A stretch of 64,000 nucleotides of DNA, from positions 310,001-374,000 of the forward strand of contig SJRY01000236.1 of the NCBI GenBank assembly GCA_011319805.1, written 5' to 3'. Source of the DNA: Macrocybe gigantea (lineage: Eukaryota; Basidiomycota; Agaricomycetes; Agaricales; Callistosporiaceae). Position 1 is the first letter of the stretch, and the number at the start of each line of letters is the position of its first letter. The position numbers and the translations under genes are program-made. A model generated the notes under the pieces. That model was not told the DNA's origin and did no database searches. It worked only from the letters and a program-made list of their open reading frames with translations. Shown piece by piece: positions 22,663 to 35,925 of the stretch.

Positions 22663-23225
22663 TTACAGTATTGATACAGCGAATGCAATGCAGATACAGA
22701 TCAAAGAGTCCTGTGTCATGGTAAACGGTCAAGATCAAATTCAGCAGGGAACAAATTTCCGGCAGGCATACGTTGCAATACATTTCCTGGACCACGATGT
22801 CCGTGTCTTCCCATTGGCAGACCATATCGGCGCTGAGTAAAAGGTCAACCCGGAGCAAAAAGAAAAGGATGCATGTCTACCGGCCGCCTTGTCCCAGATT
22901 TTCGTTGATTTGCGTCAAGACAATATATTTACTTGTCGGCGATTGACTAAGCGGAAAGGACGATAGAGAAAAACAAAAAAAGGGCGGCTTACAAGCCACG
23001 CGGCTGAATCTCCGCCATCCGCTCCTTGACTCGTTTGCCGATCTCGTTCATCCATTCCTTTACGCGATCGCGGTCTCTGGGCTGGGGCCATGAGCTGTTC
23101 TGAAGAGTGGAGGAGAGGAGTTTCTTCATGTAGGCCTTGAGAAGGTCAGAGTCGAATTTTGGTCGTGGCGATGCTGCATTTGAGCGAGTCGGAGGAGGCG
23201 AGCGTAAGCCTGACGCGTTCGCCAT
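22663..23225 (-). CDS. Dynein light chain, Tctex-type (DYNLT)
   Basis: Subunit of the cytoplasmic dynein motor that dimerises on the intermediate chain. Four exons (22993-23225, 22881-22931, 22772-22832, 22663-22710) join without a break to 130 residues. Motifs are LLKAYMKKLLSSTLQNSSWP, VKEWMNEIGKRVKERMAEI, QPRGFKYIVLTQINENLGQG, DMVCQWEDTDIVVQEMYCN and the C-terminal strand DSLICICIAFAVSIL. Tctex proteins are about 110-130 residues, so the length fits. Met 23225 is chosen because the in-frame codons above it are unlike the family. It shares a 124 bp divergent promoter with the Pex11-like gene. Confidence 0.93.
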
Positions 23226-23294
23226 CGTCGTGAACTGGCGCAGAGTCAGCGGGGTGCGGCGGTTGTTTGTGGTGTTTGCTTTATTTGGGCAAAA

Positions 23295-23300
23295 CACGTG
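23295..23300. promoter_or_regulatory. CACGTG E-box in the DYNLT/PEX11-like bidirectional promoter
   Basis: CACGTG in AAAACACGTGGTTG, 69 bp from the dynein light chain ATG and 49 bp from the Pex11-like ATG. Confidence 0.55.
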
Positions 23301-23349
23301 GTTGAGTCTGACTTGGGGGGCGCGTCTCGCAGGCTTTTGGCCAACGTCA

Positions 23350-24772
23350 ATGGCTTCCATCTCGTTTCCTTCCGGCCATCCTCCGTCGCAGGTATCAGCG
23401 GTTGACGATGATAGTCTATATTCGTCGTCTTTTGACGTGAATTCATCTTTTCAAATGAACCCTCTGTCGTCTCATCCACCGCGCACACCAAGAACTTCCT
23501 TGCTAGCTTCGACCTCGTCCGCGCACACATTTAACCAGATCGTTTACGAGTCCAAAGAAGGCCCTGATGCATCACAGATCGACGAGAACGATCTAGACGA
23601 AGAGGATGTTAAGGTGAAGAGTGCGGAAAGCAGAGTACGAAGGGAGGAAGTTTGGAGGGAAATGTTCCTCACAAGCAATGGTCGCGACAAGGCATTTGTA
23701 CGTCATTTCATTATCATGTGGATGAGACAATGATGCTGAATCTATATATTAGAAATTAATGCAATATTCTATTCGTCTGTACCTCTACATCCACACGTCT
23801 GTGGCAGCAAGTCGGTTGCTGCGTCGATCGGCGCATCTGCCTTGGGAACGAGAATTGATCAAACGCCTTCAATCGGCGGTCTCTGGATTTTCCTTCACAA
23901 GGTAGACTTTTCGAGCACTGATTCAGCCAAATATTCTGATGGTTGTGGGTGTGAACAGAAAGATGCTTTTGTTGTTCAATTGGCTTCAACCTCTGACAGT
24001 GATAATGGCTACCGAACAATCGCTATCGTTTTCTCAGGATGGTGACAGGAAACAATCGAAAAAAAGGGCCCCACCCTTCTTACATACCATGTTGCATGCT
24101 TCTCCACCTGTGTTGCTGGAGCTGGTGCATGCTTTTGCAGATGATGTCGGGACACTTTCGCGGCTCGGCCTGTTCGGCAAACGAATCGGGGAGCGCGCTG
24201 ACCGATTTTCCGACTGGTGTTGGCTATTAGCGACATTGGTTGGGCTTGTCGAAAATGCGGTTGAGCGCCAGATGATCGGGAATCTCCAGAGCGAAGGTGA
24301 CGACAGCATCCGCCGCAGGTGCCATCAAGTCTGACATAAGGATCCACAGTGGAATCTCGTTTGTATGCAGAGTCGTTATCGGGAGCGACAGCGAAGTCGA
24401 AGCCAAAGGAGACAAAGCTGGACGAGAAGGAGCTCGGCCGACTGCAAAAACAAGATTTTTGGCTGCAAATCAGTCGCGCGAAGCTCTTGATGGACTTGAT
24501 ATTTGTTTGTGAGTAGCGTTGGTTCTAAATAAGAGCAAACTGCTTACGAGAGAGTAACAGCTTATGACGTTTTCAAAATGCGACGTGGCAAAGAGCCAGT
24601 CAAGGCGATCGTTGGCCTAACGGCTGCAATTCTCAGGTCAGTCGCTTTTATTTTTATTTTTATTTTGCCCTCCGTCTCGTTTCGCCCCGTACTCACTCGT
24701 GTTTCTAGCTCTGCAAGGCTATACGACCGACATAGAAACACGCTTGTGAAGAATCTTATGCTCACCATCTAG
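23350..24772 (+). CDS. Pex11-family peroxisomal membrane protein
   Basis: Likely a Pex11-type protein that shapes or divides peroxisomes. Exons are separated by introns after GRDKAF, after SGFSFTR, after NLQSE, after LLMDLIFV and inside the last codons; all join in one frame. A Ser/Pro-rich N-terminus of about 110 residues precedes the Pex11 region. That region starts with KLMQYSIRLYLYIHTSVAAS and includes RLGLFGKRIGERADRFSDWC, WLLATLVGLVENAVE, LQKQDFWLQISRAKLLMDLI and REPVKAIVGL-like sequence near the end (KEPVKAIVGLTAAILSSARL). The helix KLMQYSIRLYL matches the amphipathic segment that opens the Pex11 domain. The last intron has a TTTTTA-repeat polypyrimidine tract. Confidence in family is good; paralogue type (Pex11/Pex11C) is unclear. 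Confidence 0.82.
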
Positions 24773-24851
24773 TTTTATTATATCCGTGCTTTGGAGGTCA
24801 TATCCAGTAATAGAGTACTATACCCTGCAAATCATGCGATGCATGCAGAAC

Positions 24852-25285
24852 TTAAAACCATTTCCACCAGCTCTTGGCGAGCTTGGATTCGGCAGGCGGG
24901 GATGCAGTGCCCGAGGGAACGTCTGATGTCTTTCCCACAGCTCGCTGCTTCTGCAGATCGTCAATTTCCACCTCCAAAGCCTTTATCCGCTGGTCGGCTT
25001 CGTCCATGTACTTTTCGTGCGACAATTTCGCCTGCGCGAGCTGTAAACCCTGATGACGCACGTTGGTTCAAGCATAGCTGAGTGCAGCAGGGGACGCACG
25101 AGGTAGATGGCGGAACCCAAAAGGAAGATTGGGATCATCGACGGCGCGATATCGGCATACCATTGGGCATGCAGGGACCTTGGCTTGTCTTGGGTGGTGC
25201 CGGAGTAACGACGCCATGGTGCATTGAATGAGTGTCGAGTGACGGCGTGGCGGAACGGCACGAGAGTGTGAGATGGCGGAATCAT
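24852..25285 (-). CDS. Small predicted mitochondrial single-span membrane protein
   Basis: Two exons (25100-25285, 24852-25049) encode 127 residues. The N-terminus is basic and hydroxylated with no acidic residue (VPFRHAVTRHSFNAPWRRYS), like a mitochondrial presequence. One hydrophobic span follows (MIPIFLLGSAIYL), then a charged coiled coil (HEKYMDEADQRIKALEVEID), a Pro/Ser linker and an aromatic end (SWWKWF). I do not recognise the family. The build resembles accessory subunits or assembly factors of the inner membrane, but that is inference. The intron splits the protein just after the membrane span. Its 5' end faces the Tvp38-like gene across about 500 bp. Confidence 0.7.
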
Positions 25286-25470
25286 ATGGCAGATAATCCC
25301 CCTGTGGACGGGCGGTCAGCTGGTTCCTCTGAGCGGCAAAATATCGCCAAGTTGTGGAAAGGCGAGACGCCCCGATTCCGCATGTTGCACCTTTTGTATA
25401 TCAAACACTGCGGGTGATAGCCTCTGACAGAAATAGCAATGAGTCGCTGCTGCGCAATGTGCTCGCAGAC

Positions 25471-25476
25471 CACGTG
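25471..25476. promoter_or_regulatory. CACGTG E-box upstream of the small mitochondrial protein gene
   Basis: CACGTG in AGACCACGTGCTAC, 185 bp from the minus-strand ATG at 25285, within a divergent intergenic region. Confidence 0.4.
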
Positions 25477-25786
25477 CTACGGTAACCATCCCCGCTAACC
25501 AGTCCTCATACTCAGCAAAAATCGACTTGAAGAAGGAGAGTTAGAGCCCTGGGCACTGCGGAAAATCATCATTGAGCACGGGGTCGCCCTAGAGAGCGTT
25601 GTTCTGTGCAAAAAAAAAGAGGCGGGAGAACCGCAAGCGAGTTGGTGCCTATGTCAATGGGCCATGCCAGCTTTGGGTTGAGCCAGGTCACCGCCTCTCT
25701 GCCTTTTCACTGATCCTCCCCTCTCTTTCCCTATTCCGATCCTCTCCCTCTCCCTCTTCCTCCCTCATCTGTGGACTGGTTCCCAC

Positions 25787-27238
25787 ATGGATCACTCCCG
25801 TCGCCCTCCTTCCCTCAACCTCCAGCCATCGTCGCCAGCTCGGCCCGTTTCCACGTCCCCGTCGCCCCTTCACAGGCAGTCCCAATCACCATTCCGCTAC
25901 GTGAAGTTCACTCAGCCCTCCTCGTCCCAGCAGGACGACGAGAAAGCGATGCCTCTTTCAGACTTTGCCGGCCCCGTTGCGCGGCAATCCACACCAACCC
26001 CGCTTCCTGGCAGGGGTCAGACGCGCTCCAGCCGCGCCTATGACCGTCCCGTGTCCTCCTCGCACTCTCCCTTGAATTTCGCTCGTCATCCTACACACCT
26101 TGCTGTCCCGATCAGATCACATCCACACGTCCAGCCATACACTCGTCCTCGCGGCCTCCGAATAGCCAATTTGATCAAGCCATGGATTCCATTCATCTTG
26201 TATGCGTTCACCAGTCTTGCATTCGTGTTCGCCATTGCGTTATACAGGAATCAAGTCTTTGCATGTGAGTTTCTGAATCTTGAATGTTCTCTCTGCCAAT
26301 AACAATCAATGAACCATTCCTTTTCTAGGTCTGGACGAGCTTTCTCATTGGTTGCAGCAAGACGAGCACTACGGTCACGCCGTGCTGTTTCTCCTCATTT
26401 TCATCACCACATTTCGTAAGTCTCCATTTCTCCATTCACTGACTCGTTCCTGATGGAAGTTTTTTTGTTTTTTTTTGTTTTTTTTTTTTAACCTCGCTTT
26501 ACTCGTCTCAACGAAGCTCCCATTCCTCTGTACTCTACTCTTATTACATTATCAGGTTATACTTTTGGCCCATGGACGGGCGCTATCGTCTCCTATTTCG
26601 CTGCTTTATCCGGCGCGTTGACTGTATTTATCATTTCTCGGTCTTTCCTCCGCGATTCCATTTCACGATGGCTCTCCGCCACCATCACCATAAAGCGCGT
26701 CGTCCGCGCTGTCGAAAAGCGCCCAAAACTGTTATTCCTGATCCGCCTCGCGCCTTATCCTTACAACGTGATGAACTGTCTTTTGGCGGCTGCGCCGACG
26801 CTCACTCTCCGCACGTACACGATCTGCACGGCCCTTTCACTCTTTAAAGTCATCATCCACACCAGCATGGGCGCTTCGATCCACTCGTTCAAGGACTACC
26901 ATATTGTGAACCCTCCGGACGACGGGACGAATGCCAAGCCGCACGAACACACGTTGGCAGAGCTGTGGACAGCGCTCGGGATCGTATTGTGCATCGCTAT
27001 CCTGGTTTATCTCTCGTACATCGCTCGTAAAGCGGTCGATGACGAATTGGATGACGGCCCGATCACGACCCTCGATACGGAAGAAACCGTGTCGTTTCTT
27101 TCGAATGATGATGACCTCGAACTCGGGCGAGGCCAGCCAATGGCAGAATCGCCGTTCCGGACGCAGCTGCCTGCTGTGGCTCCTTCACAGTCGGCAACAA
27201 CTTCCACCGTGGAGCATGTAAACAGATCATGGACATGA
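25787..27238 (+). CDS. Tvp38/TMEM64-family (VTT domain) membrane protein
   Basis: Golgi/endomembrane protein of the SNARE-associated VTT family (yeast Tvp38; DedA-like fold, in animals linked to lipid scrambling). A disordered Ser/Pro-rich cytosolic N-terminus (about 120 residues) leads to a membrane span (WIPFILYAFTSLAFVFAIAL). The VTT core follows: GHAVLFLLIFITTF, PIPLYSTLITLSGYTFGPWT, GAIVSYFAALSGALTVFIIS, KLLFLIRLAPYPYNVMNCLL and SLFKVIIHTSMGASIHSF. A last span is GIVLCIAILVYLSYIARKAV, and the tail is acidic. Two introns are inferred; the second (about 26417-26515) contains three long T-runs. Arg-Leu-Ala-Pro-Tyr-Pro matches the conserved R-x-x-P-x-P of the family. Confidence 0.9.
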
Positions 27239-28626
27239 TTTAAGAAAAGAAAAAGAAAAACATTATGCCCGTTCTATCGTCAGACATAACCATTTCACAT
27301 TGCAAAATGGAATGGACCCTTTTTTTTTGCTTTCTTTCACTCCCCTCTTTTTTTTTTCCTTACTCTTTGCCTTTTCCCCTTATCGACCGTCGACCCGTCA
27401 TACATTACATTGACTCTCTTTGATCGCACGATCGCAATCGCGGCGCGCGCCTCTGTTCCTGTCCTTCGTTGCTCATATTTTTTCCCGCCGTGTACAGCAT
27501 ATTCTGCCGTCAAAAGGAAACGCATGCCTTGTTTGGACGCAATTTAGTTCATTTCACCTGTTGACGACCTCCATAGGGCATCACCATCAACTGCGACCGC
27601 GATAGGCATGCGTGTGCATCGATAAGATGGGCGTCCGTTTATCTCAAGCCCTTTTAGAAAGTATGAGCGAGGGCGATGACAGTTCATAATCCATCCTGTC
27701 CGACCGAGCGATGCTCGGATGAACAACAACAGCACACGAACTCGGGGACGATCGCCATCCCTGACTGGCAATGGGTAATTCGCTGAGTTCCAAAATCTGC
27801 CGGTGACCAAAAAAAGCAATCCATGTTTAAAGAATTTGAGAGGAAAAAAAAAACAAAAAGGTTTGGTAGCCGTGTCAAGTGAGGTGGGAAAAAAAAACTG
27901 GATTGATTTTGTCATCCGTATTACCACGTGACATCATCGAACGGGCAGTCGGTGAGACCACCCCGATTGTCTCCATTTGCTTCCGATCAGAAATTCTGTT
28001 GGCGAAAATCTATTTCGATCAGACTCAGGGAAAGCGGGTGGGGTCCAAACCGGAAAAAAAAAAAAGGTTCCTTTGAACCTTGATCTGCAGATTCACGAGG
28101 GAAACTTTCCTTCTGGGTTAACGTAACGGACTGATAGAACGGTATACATGCATCTTTTTTTTTTTTTTTTCCCAATCATCTAGTCGTAGACAGTACCGTA
28201 AATCTGATGACAAGCGTGTCATGCTAGCGATCATACGGCAATGCAACAGTACAGGTGGAAGCAGCGTGCAGGCAGAGCCCAAGGTATACAGAGCAACTGG
28301 AGCGGAGGAAAATTGAACATCGCGTCCGTGAACAAAATAGCAAATATAAGAGATATCGAGGGTAACTTGGCAATAGCAAGAACGGTATACGGAATAAGAG
28401 GGGAGGGGCAAAAACATGTTCCAAGATGGTTCGCTGTCCCCGTTCCACAGAGCAAAAGCAAAGCAAACAAGTCGCATTCATGTTCCCTTTCCGACGCGCC
28501 CGAGAAAGCGAGTCGGGAAGAAAAAGATCAAGGGGCAGAAAGGACGAAGAGGTGTGAAGAAAAAGATAAAGAATAAAGACAGCACAACAGAGAAGGACGG
28601 TTTCTCCCAGTTTGTCGATGGGACGT
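27239..28626. other. Convergent intergenic region, no gene seen
   Basis: Lies between the 3' ends of the Tvp38-like and HSF-type genes. It contains several T- or A-runs (27318-27359, 27844-27896, 28055-28066, 28155-28170) and only unconvincing ORFs. It probably holds two 3' UTRs. Confidence 0.5.
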
Positions 28627-30725
28627 CTAGATTTCGCCCGAAGCCTTGTTGTATTGATGAGGTAGATGCTCATTCATGGGAACAAATCCGAAATCAGGCG
28701 AGACTGCAGAGTCAAACCAGTCAGCATGCTGAAACGTCGTCGTGGGCTTCGTGAACGATACAGGATGATAATGGATAAATAAAACTCCAGAGCTTCGATG
28801 CAAAATAAGAGATTGGCAAGATTTACTCACATCGGTTAATGTCTGTGTCGCCGTGATAACTATCAGTGACTGGCGGCGTCGCTGCCTGAGAAGAAGCGTG
28901 AGACGCGGCCGAGATCGATGACGTCGACGTCGACGGACGCAGATTTCGTTGATTGTTCCAGTCGTGACCGTTGCTCAGAGAATCTATCGAAGACGAGTGA
29001 TTGACCGTATTTGGGATCGCAGAATATGCAAAATCGGCCTGCGGCGCGTTGAAACTATATGGATCGACGGACGGCAACTGGATCATGCTCCGCACCCTTG
29101 GAATTCCAGACACCTGGTGGTCGTCGGCCGGCTGCGGGGACGTAGAAGGGCGTTGTTGCTCTGAGTGATCGTAAGGACTGGGGTAGGGGCTCATCGCTTG
29201 GCTATGACGACGAGCTCGACGGACGCTGAGCGAATTGGAGGCATAACTGCCTTTTGAAGACGAGCCTGGTCGAACTGGGGAGCTCGGGCGATGATGGCTA
29301 GAGTTTGGGCGCGAATAGTCGCTGTGGAGATGCTCGTCCTGGTAGGGTGGCATGGAGGAGACAGACGACATGGAATAACCGGTGTTTGGGCGGCTGTCAG
29401 GTGACATGGAGGAGGCACTGTGCTCCGCCTGCATGGGCATAGACGAAAATGGAGATACATACGAGGTGTTTATGGTTGGGGTCGGTCTGGAGTATCCGCT
29501 AGTGCTAGGGTTGAGCAGGGATGAAAGGCTTCCATTATGGTTCGAGGAATTTCCATTGCTCGCCGGCGAGAAGGACCAGTTGTTTTGTTCCTGATATGGA
29601 TATTGGGACGAGACCATGATGTCGCGATTCGAGTTGGAATATGAAGAGATGGAGCTGTAGCCCGTTGACGACGGAGAGTCATCTGTTGGCGTTATTGGGT
29701 GCAACGTATGGGGAGAGTGGTTGTACATGTTCCCGTGCGACAAGTGGGGTGGGTCGGATGGAACCGTCAAGGGAGGAAGAGCGGACCGAGCATAGTTAGT
29801 TCCCCATGCAGACGAACCGTTTTGGTTAAGCGGAGTAAATGAACCAGGAGCGGAAAATCCACGAGCGCGACCTGCCGTGCCAAGTTTTTGGGACGGTGAA
29901 CCTACCGAAGAGGGAACGGTGAGTGGTACGGGGGCCATGCCGATCGCGGAGCGAGGCGGGGGGATGGAAGGAGACTCTTGGGTGTCTCGTTTTCGCGGCT
30001 TTGGCAGACGCGGTGGCACGCGACGTTTGAAATTGGCGACGACCTCTGGAGGGGAATGTCTGTTTAGAGTGGGGTGAGCTGAGAAGGAAAGGAAAAAGAA
30101 AAAAAAAAGCGTCAGTCAGGTTGATCGGTGGAAGGAATGACGGAAAAACGTACACCATGTGCTTGCGTCCGGATCGTCGATGGCAGGGTCGACGTTGCGC
30201 AGGTTGACTTTGCGCATGAAGCCATAGATCTAAAAGGAGAGGTGAGAAAGAAGATACGAGGTGCGCGAACAAAAAGAAGACGAACATTTAGTTGCCGGGA
30301 GAAGCTCGCGAATCTTGATTGACGGTATATGCTTGGGAGGACGTGGAGGGCGAGCTGCTCTGGCCGCTCGACGATGATGTGCTCGCCGGCAGCGTCCCAG
30401 CGAATCATGTGATGATTTTCTGGCCGCTCGAGGAGGCTATGAGGACGCGCTGATATGTGAATATTGGGGCTGGTGGAGAAGGGAGTGGTACGTGCGCGTA
30501 TAATTTTGTGAGGAAGGTGGCCTGTGGCTTGCTCTCGGACTTTGGAGGCTGCTGATCGGAGGACTTTGCAGGGCTCGGAGGCTGATCATTGTTTTCGTCG
30601 GAAGAGCCATTGCTGGAGGAGGAGTGTTGAGAGGCGACCTGCTGAGGACTATAAAGAAGAGGATATTGCTGGTCGTGGCGCTGGTAGGGACGGGATGAAT
30701 AGGACGGGGGATAGAGGTCAGCCAT
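28627..30725 (-). CDS. HSF-type DNA-binding transcription factor
   Basis: Winged-helix factor of the heat-shock-factor superfamily. Exons 30496-30725, 30286-30436, 30154-30229 and 28831-30078. The DNA-binding domain reads TFLTKLYALLERPENHHMIR, WDAAGEHIIVERPEQLALHV, the recognition helix SRFASFSRQLNIYGFMRKVN, and PTLNRHSPPEVVANFKRRVP. It is followed by about 400 residues rich in Ser, Pro and Tyr with no leucine-zipper trimer repeat seen, so it is closer to Sfl1/Mga1/Flo-type regulators than to true Hsf1; this is inference. The first intron fits only a GC donor (30437-30495). The last coding part may splice at 28830 to an exon ending in FVPMNEHLPHQYNKASGEI (stop 28627), but the exact acceptor is unclear. 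Otherwise the protein stops at 28823. Confidence 0.82.
30437..30495 (-). other. Probable GC-AG intron in the HSF-type gene
   Basis: The donor TAC-GC|GCACGT with acceptor CTCATAG gives FLTKLYALLERPENHH, the expected HSF sequence. The nearby GT donor leaves the wrong phase. The donor is weak, so a one-base error is the alternative. Confidence 0.45.
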
Positions 30726-31793
30726 GGTGTGAGGAGACGGAGGATGGGGACGACTAAGTTAAGTAGTGAACGAGTAACGGTGGAGAAAGGGTGACTTCCG
30801 AGTACGTAAACCCCCCACACCCCCCTCCAGCCAATATTTCCACTTATTTCTTTGCGTATTTAGCCTTTTGTCACGCGTCACTTCATCAAGATCCCCTCCC
30901 CGAGGCCCCGAGGATCTCCTCGCTCTCTCCTCCGTTCCCCCTCTCCTCTTCAGCAACAAGAGCTCCCCTCTTCACTATATGCCCACCAACAACAACTCCG
31001 GCGTCCTCGCACCCCAGACAGTCCTCGAAATTCACCGAGTGCTTACCATATCGGGTCAGATCGTCGATTCACGATCCATCCGCTATGCCCCATCAGGCTT
31101 TTGAGCCAGATACTGGCCCAAAAAGAAGGATCATCACCATTATCTGCTTACGGCATTCTCCAGCCTCGATCCACCCGCCGTTCACACGTCGCGGAGAACG
31201 AACAAAACTTTAAAAAAAAACAATACCCTCGCTCCGTTGCCCTCCCATCATTCCATCACTCTCCCACTCTCATGAGTCCTCGTGCATCCCATCTAGACAC
31301 TCTATCTCTTTCTCGCCAATCTAGGCCCTCTGCCATCTTTCTCTGTTTGCCTCCACGTGTCCCATCATCAATCTGCCTCCTCTCGTTGGCTGATTGCATG
31401 GCTCATCCTCGTCCCGGCGTTCCCAACAAAAGAAATGGCATCTCTATAAAAATTGCTAGGTGGTATGCTAATTACGCGATGAGAGAATTCCAGTCCGAGA
31501 AAAGCAACCAGCATGAAAAAAAAATGAAAGAATGGCAGCCACATAACGGAATACGACGGAGAAAACGTGATAGCACAGCGAGCAAATGAGAAACGTGGAA
31601 AGAGTGAACGTCAACGCAATAAACTAACGGAAGCCTTGTTCCAAAAAATCCAACTTATGCACAAAGAACACTCATCCGTACCGGCAAAAGCCGAACGTTC
31701 CAGCAGTATGTCTGTTCGAGAAAGAACAAGAAAACGTTCACACATCATTCGACATCCACGATCACTGATTCCAACCCACCAGGCATGTGGCTC
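30726..31793. other. Upstream region of the HSF-type gene, no gene seen
   Basis: About 1.07 kb between the HSF-type start and the AGC kinase stop. The coding strand of the HSF gene is purine-rich here (the plus strand shows long C/T tracts at 30800-30960), as in many fungal 5' leaders. ORFs in both directions lack family features. Confidence 0.45.
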
Positions 31794-34442
<2,649 letters not shown>

Positions 34443-35925
34443 GATGGAGGAGGGACGGAAAGGAGGGAAAAGTCAAGCTTGGGCGAGTGAGAAGGTAAAG
34501 GGCCTCAGGGACGAGGAGGACATAATAACTCGTTCTCGTCCTCCGACGAACAGTTAGTCCATTCTTTATGTAAGCTCTCCAAGCAGACAAGAACTTTTTT
34601 TTGCGTATTTCAGACAGAAACATTCCAACAGCTTTTTGCACAAGAAGCTCCTCGTCCCATCCCATCGTCAGTGAAAAGGGTGCTTACATCGCACAAAATC
34701 ATCCATCATCGCCGATCAAAAAAGCTTTAATGAAGGGAAAAAACAGCTAGCGTGGCCTGATGACATATCCTTCCACTGGTCGCGATCCTTGCCTGCTGCC
34801 TTTTTTTTTTTTTTATGAAATCAGGAAGTACACATCGACGTTAGTTCTCGATACATCTTTGTGTCGAACCCGCTCACAGACTTGGTAACCTTAAGCGTTT
34901 TGTGTGGTATTTTTTCTTCCGTTTGAAATTGCACAAAATGACCCGAAACGAGTACCTAGCACATACATATGAGCTCACCATATGCCTTTTGCAGAGGCGC
35001 AGATCACGTTAAACGCCTGCTAGGGCCCTAGAATGTTCTTTTGCTTCTCAAGCAAGTGCTGACATGCCCGGCGGCGCCGAATCAGTCCGGGAGACCGAAT
35101 GTCTGGAGGAAGTGTCCAAAGGATACAAACTCAACGACAGAGCGTTTCCAAATTGCCCTGATAATCGAGCGATTTCAGCGTCGATCGGTAACGACCCTCT
35201 CGATGTCCATATACCGTGTTGATGCTGTGCTGCTCTATGGGCGCCACGACGGTCCCTTATGGGCGCCAAACGAGCGCTTCATCATGTCTCCCTTCATTGT
35301 CACCTTAGACGCCCTCCGACCCGTCCAGCTTGCCACCCGGAGCAACGATAGACGAATGACAGGGTGACGAACCAAGCCAATGGTTCATTCGGTCAGGACC
35401 CGTGAAGTCGGGAAAAAGAAAAACACATCATCCTCGTCGCAGATAACAATCGCCCTACTTTCAACGCCCAAGGGGCAGACGATTCGGTCAAGACAGTTTT
35501 GGTAGGCAACTCGAGCCAACGATCCCGCATCGTCGAAGACTACGCCGTTGACCGCAGTATCTAGCCATCGTCGTTGTCAAACTCCGCCAAACGTCATTCC
35601 CCCGCAATTTCCAACTGCAGGACAGGTTCACCGAGCCTATCGGAGTCCGGCCGGTGGTATCCCGGTGCAGCCACCGACGAAAACGGGGAATGACACTCAA
35701 ACCTATCGAAAACGAGAAGGAATTTCAACATGCGCAACAGATTTCTGAATCTAATTCCATAGTATATGCCCCCGTTCCTCTGCTCTTCGGCGTTGATTTG
35801 CAGATAGTCAAGTTGTCTCTTCGTTCCGATATATCACGGAGGGACACAAAGCATTGACGAGGCGATCGCGCGCGAAAATATAAACCACCTTTGCCAGGCC
35901 ACTGTAACTCCCGCAACAACTCCTC
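34443..35925. other. Divergent intergenic region, no gene seen
   Basis: About 1.5 kb between the Nrc2-like kinase and the DHA2 transporter, so it holds both promoters. A T15 run sits at 34800-34814. No ORF with family character was found on either strand. Confidence 0.5.

Noticed and set aside
26455..26495. T-rich tract as a terminator or mobile-element tail
   Set aside because: It lies inside an intron of the Tvp38-like gene and fits an extended polypyrimidine tract; no target-site duplication seen.
31101..31589. 162-codon plus-strand ORF upstream of the HSF-type gene
   Set aside because: Composition follows the pyrimidine-rich leader region; no domain and no splice context.
34845..34905. 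Possible tRNA because of GGTTCGA on the minus strand
   Set aside because: No pairing T-stem, no acceptor stem and no A box at the right distance.
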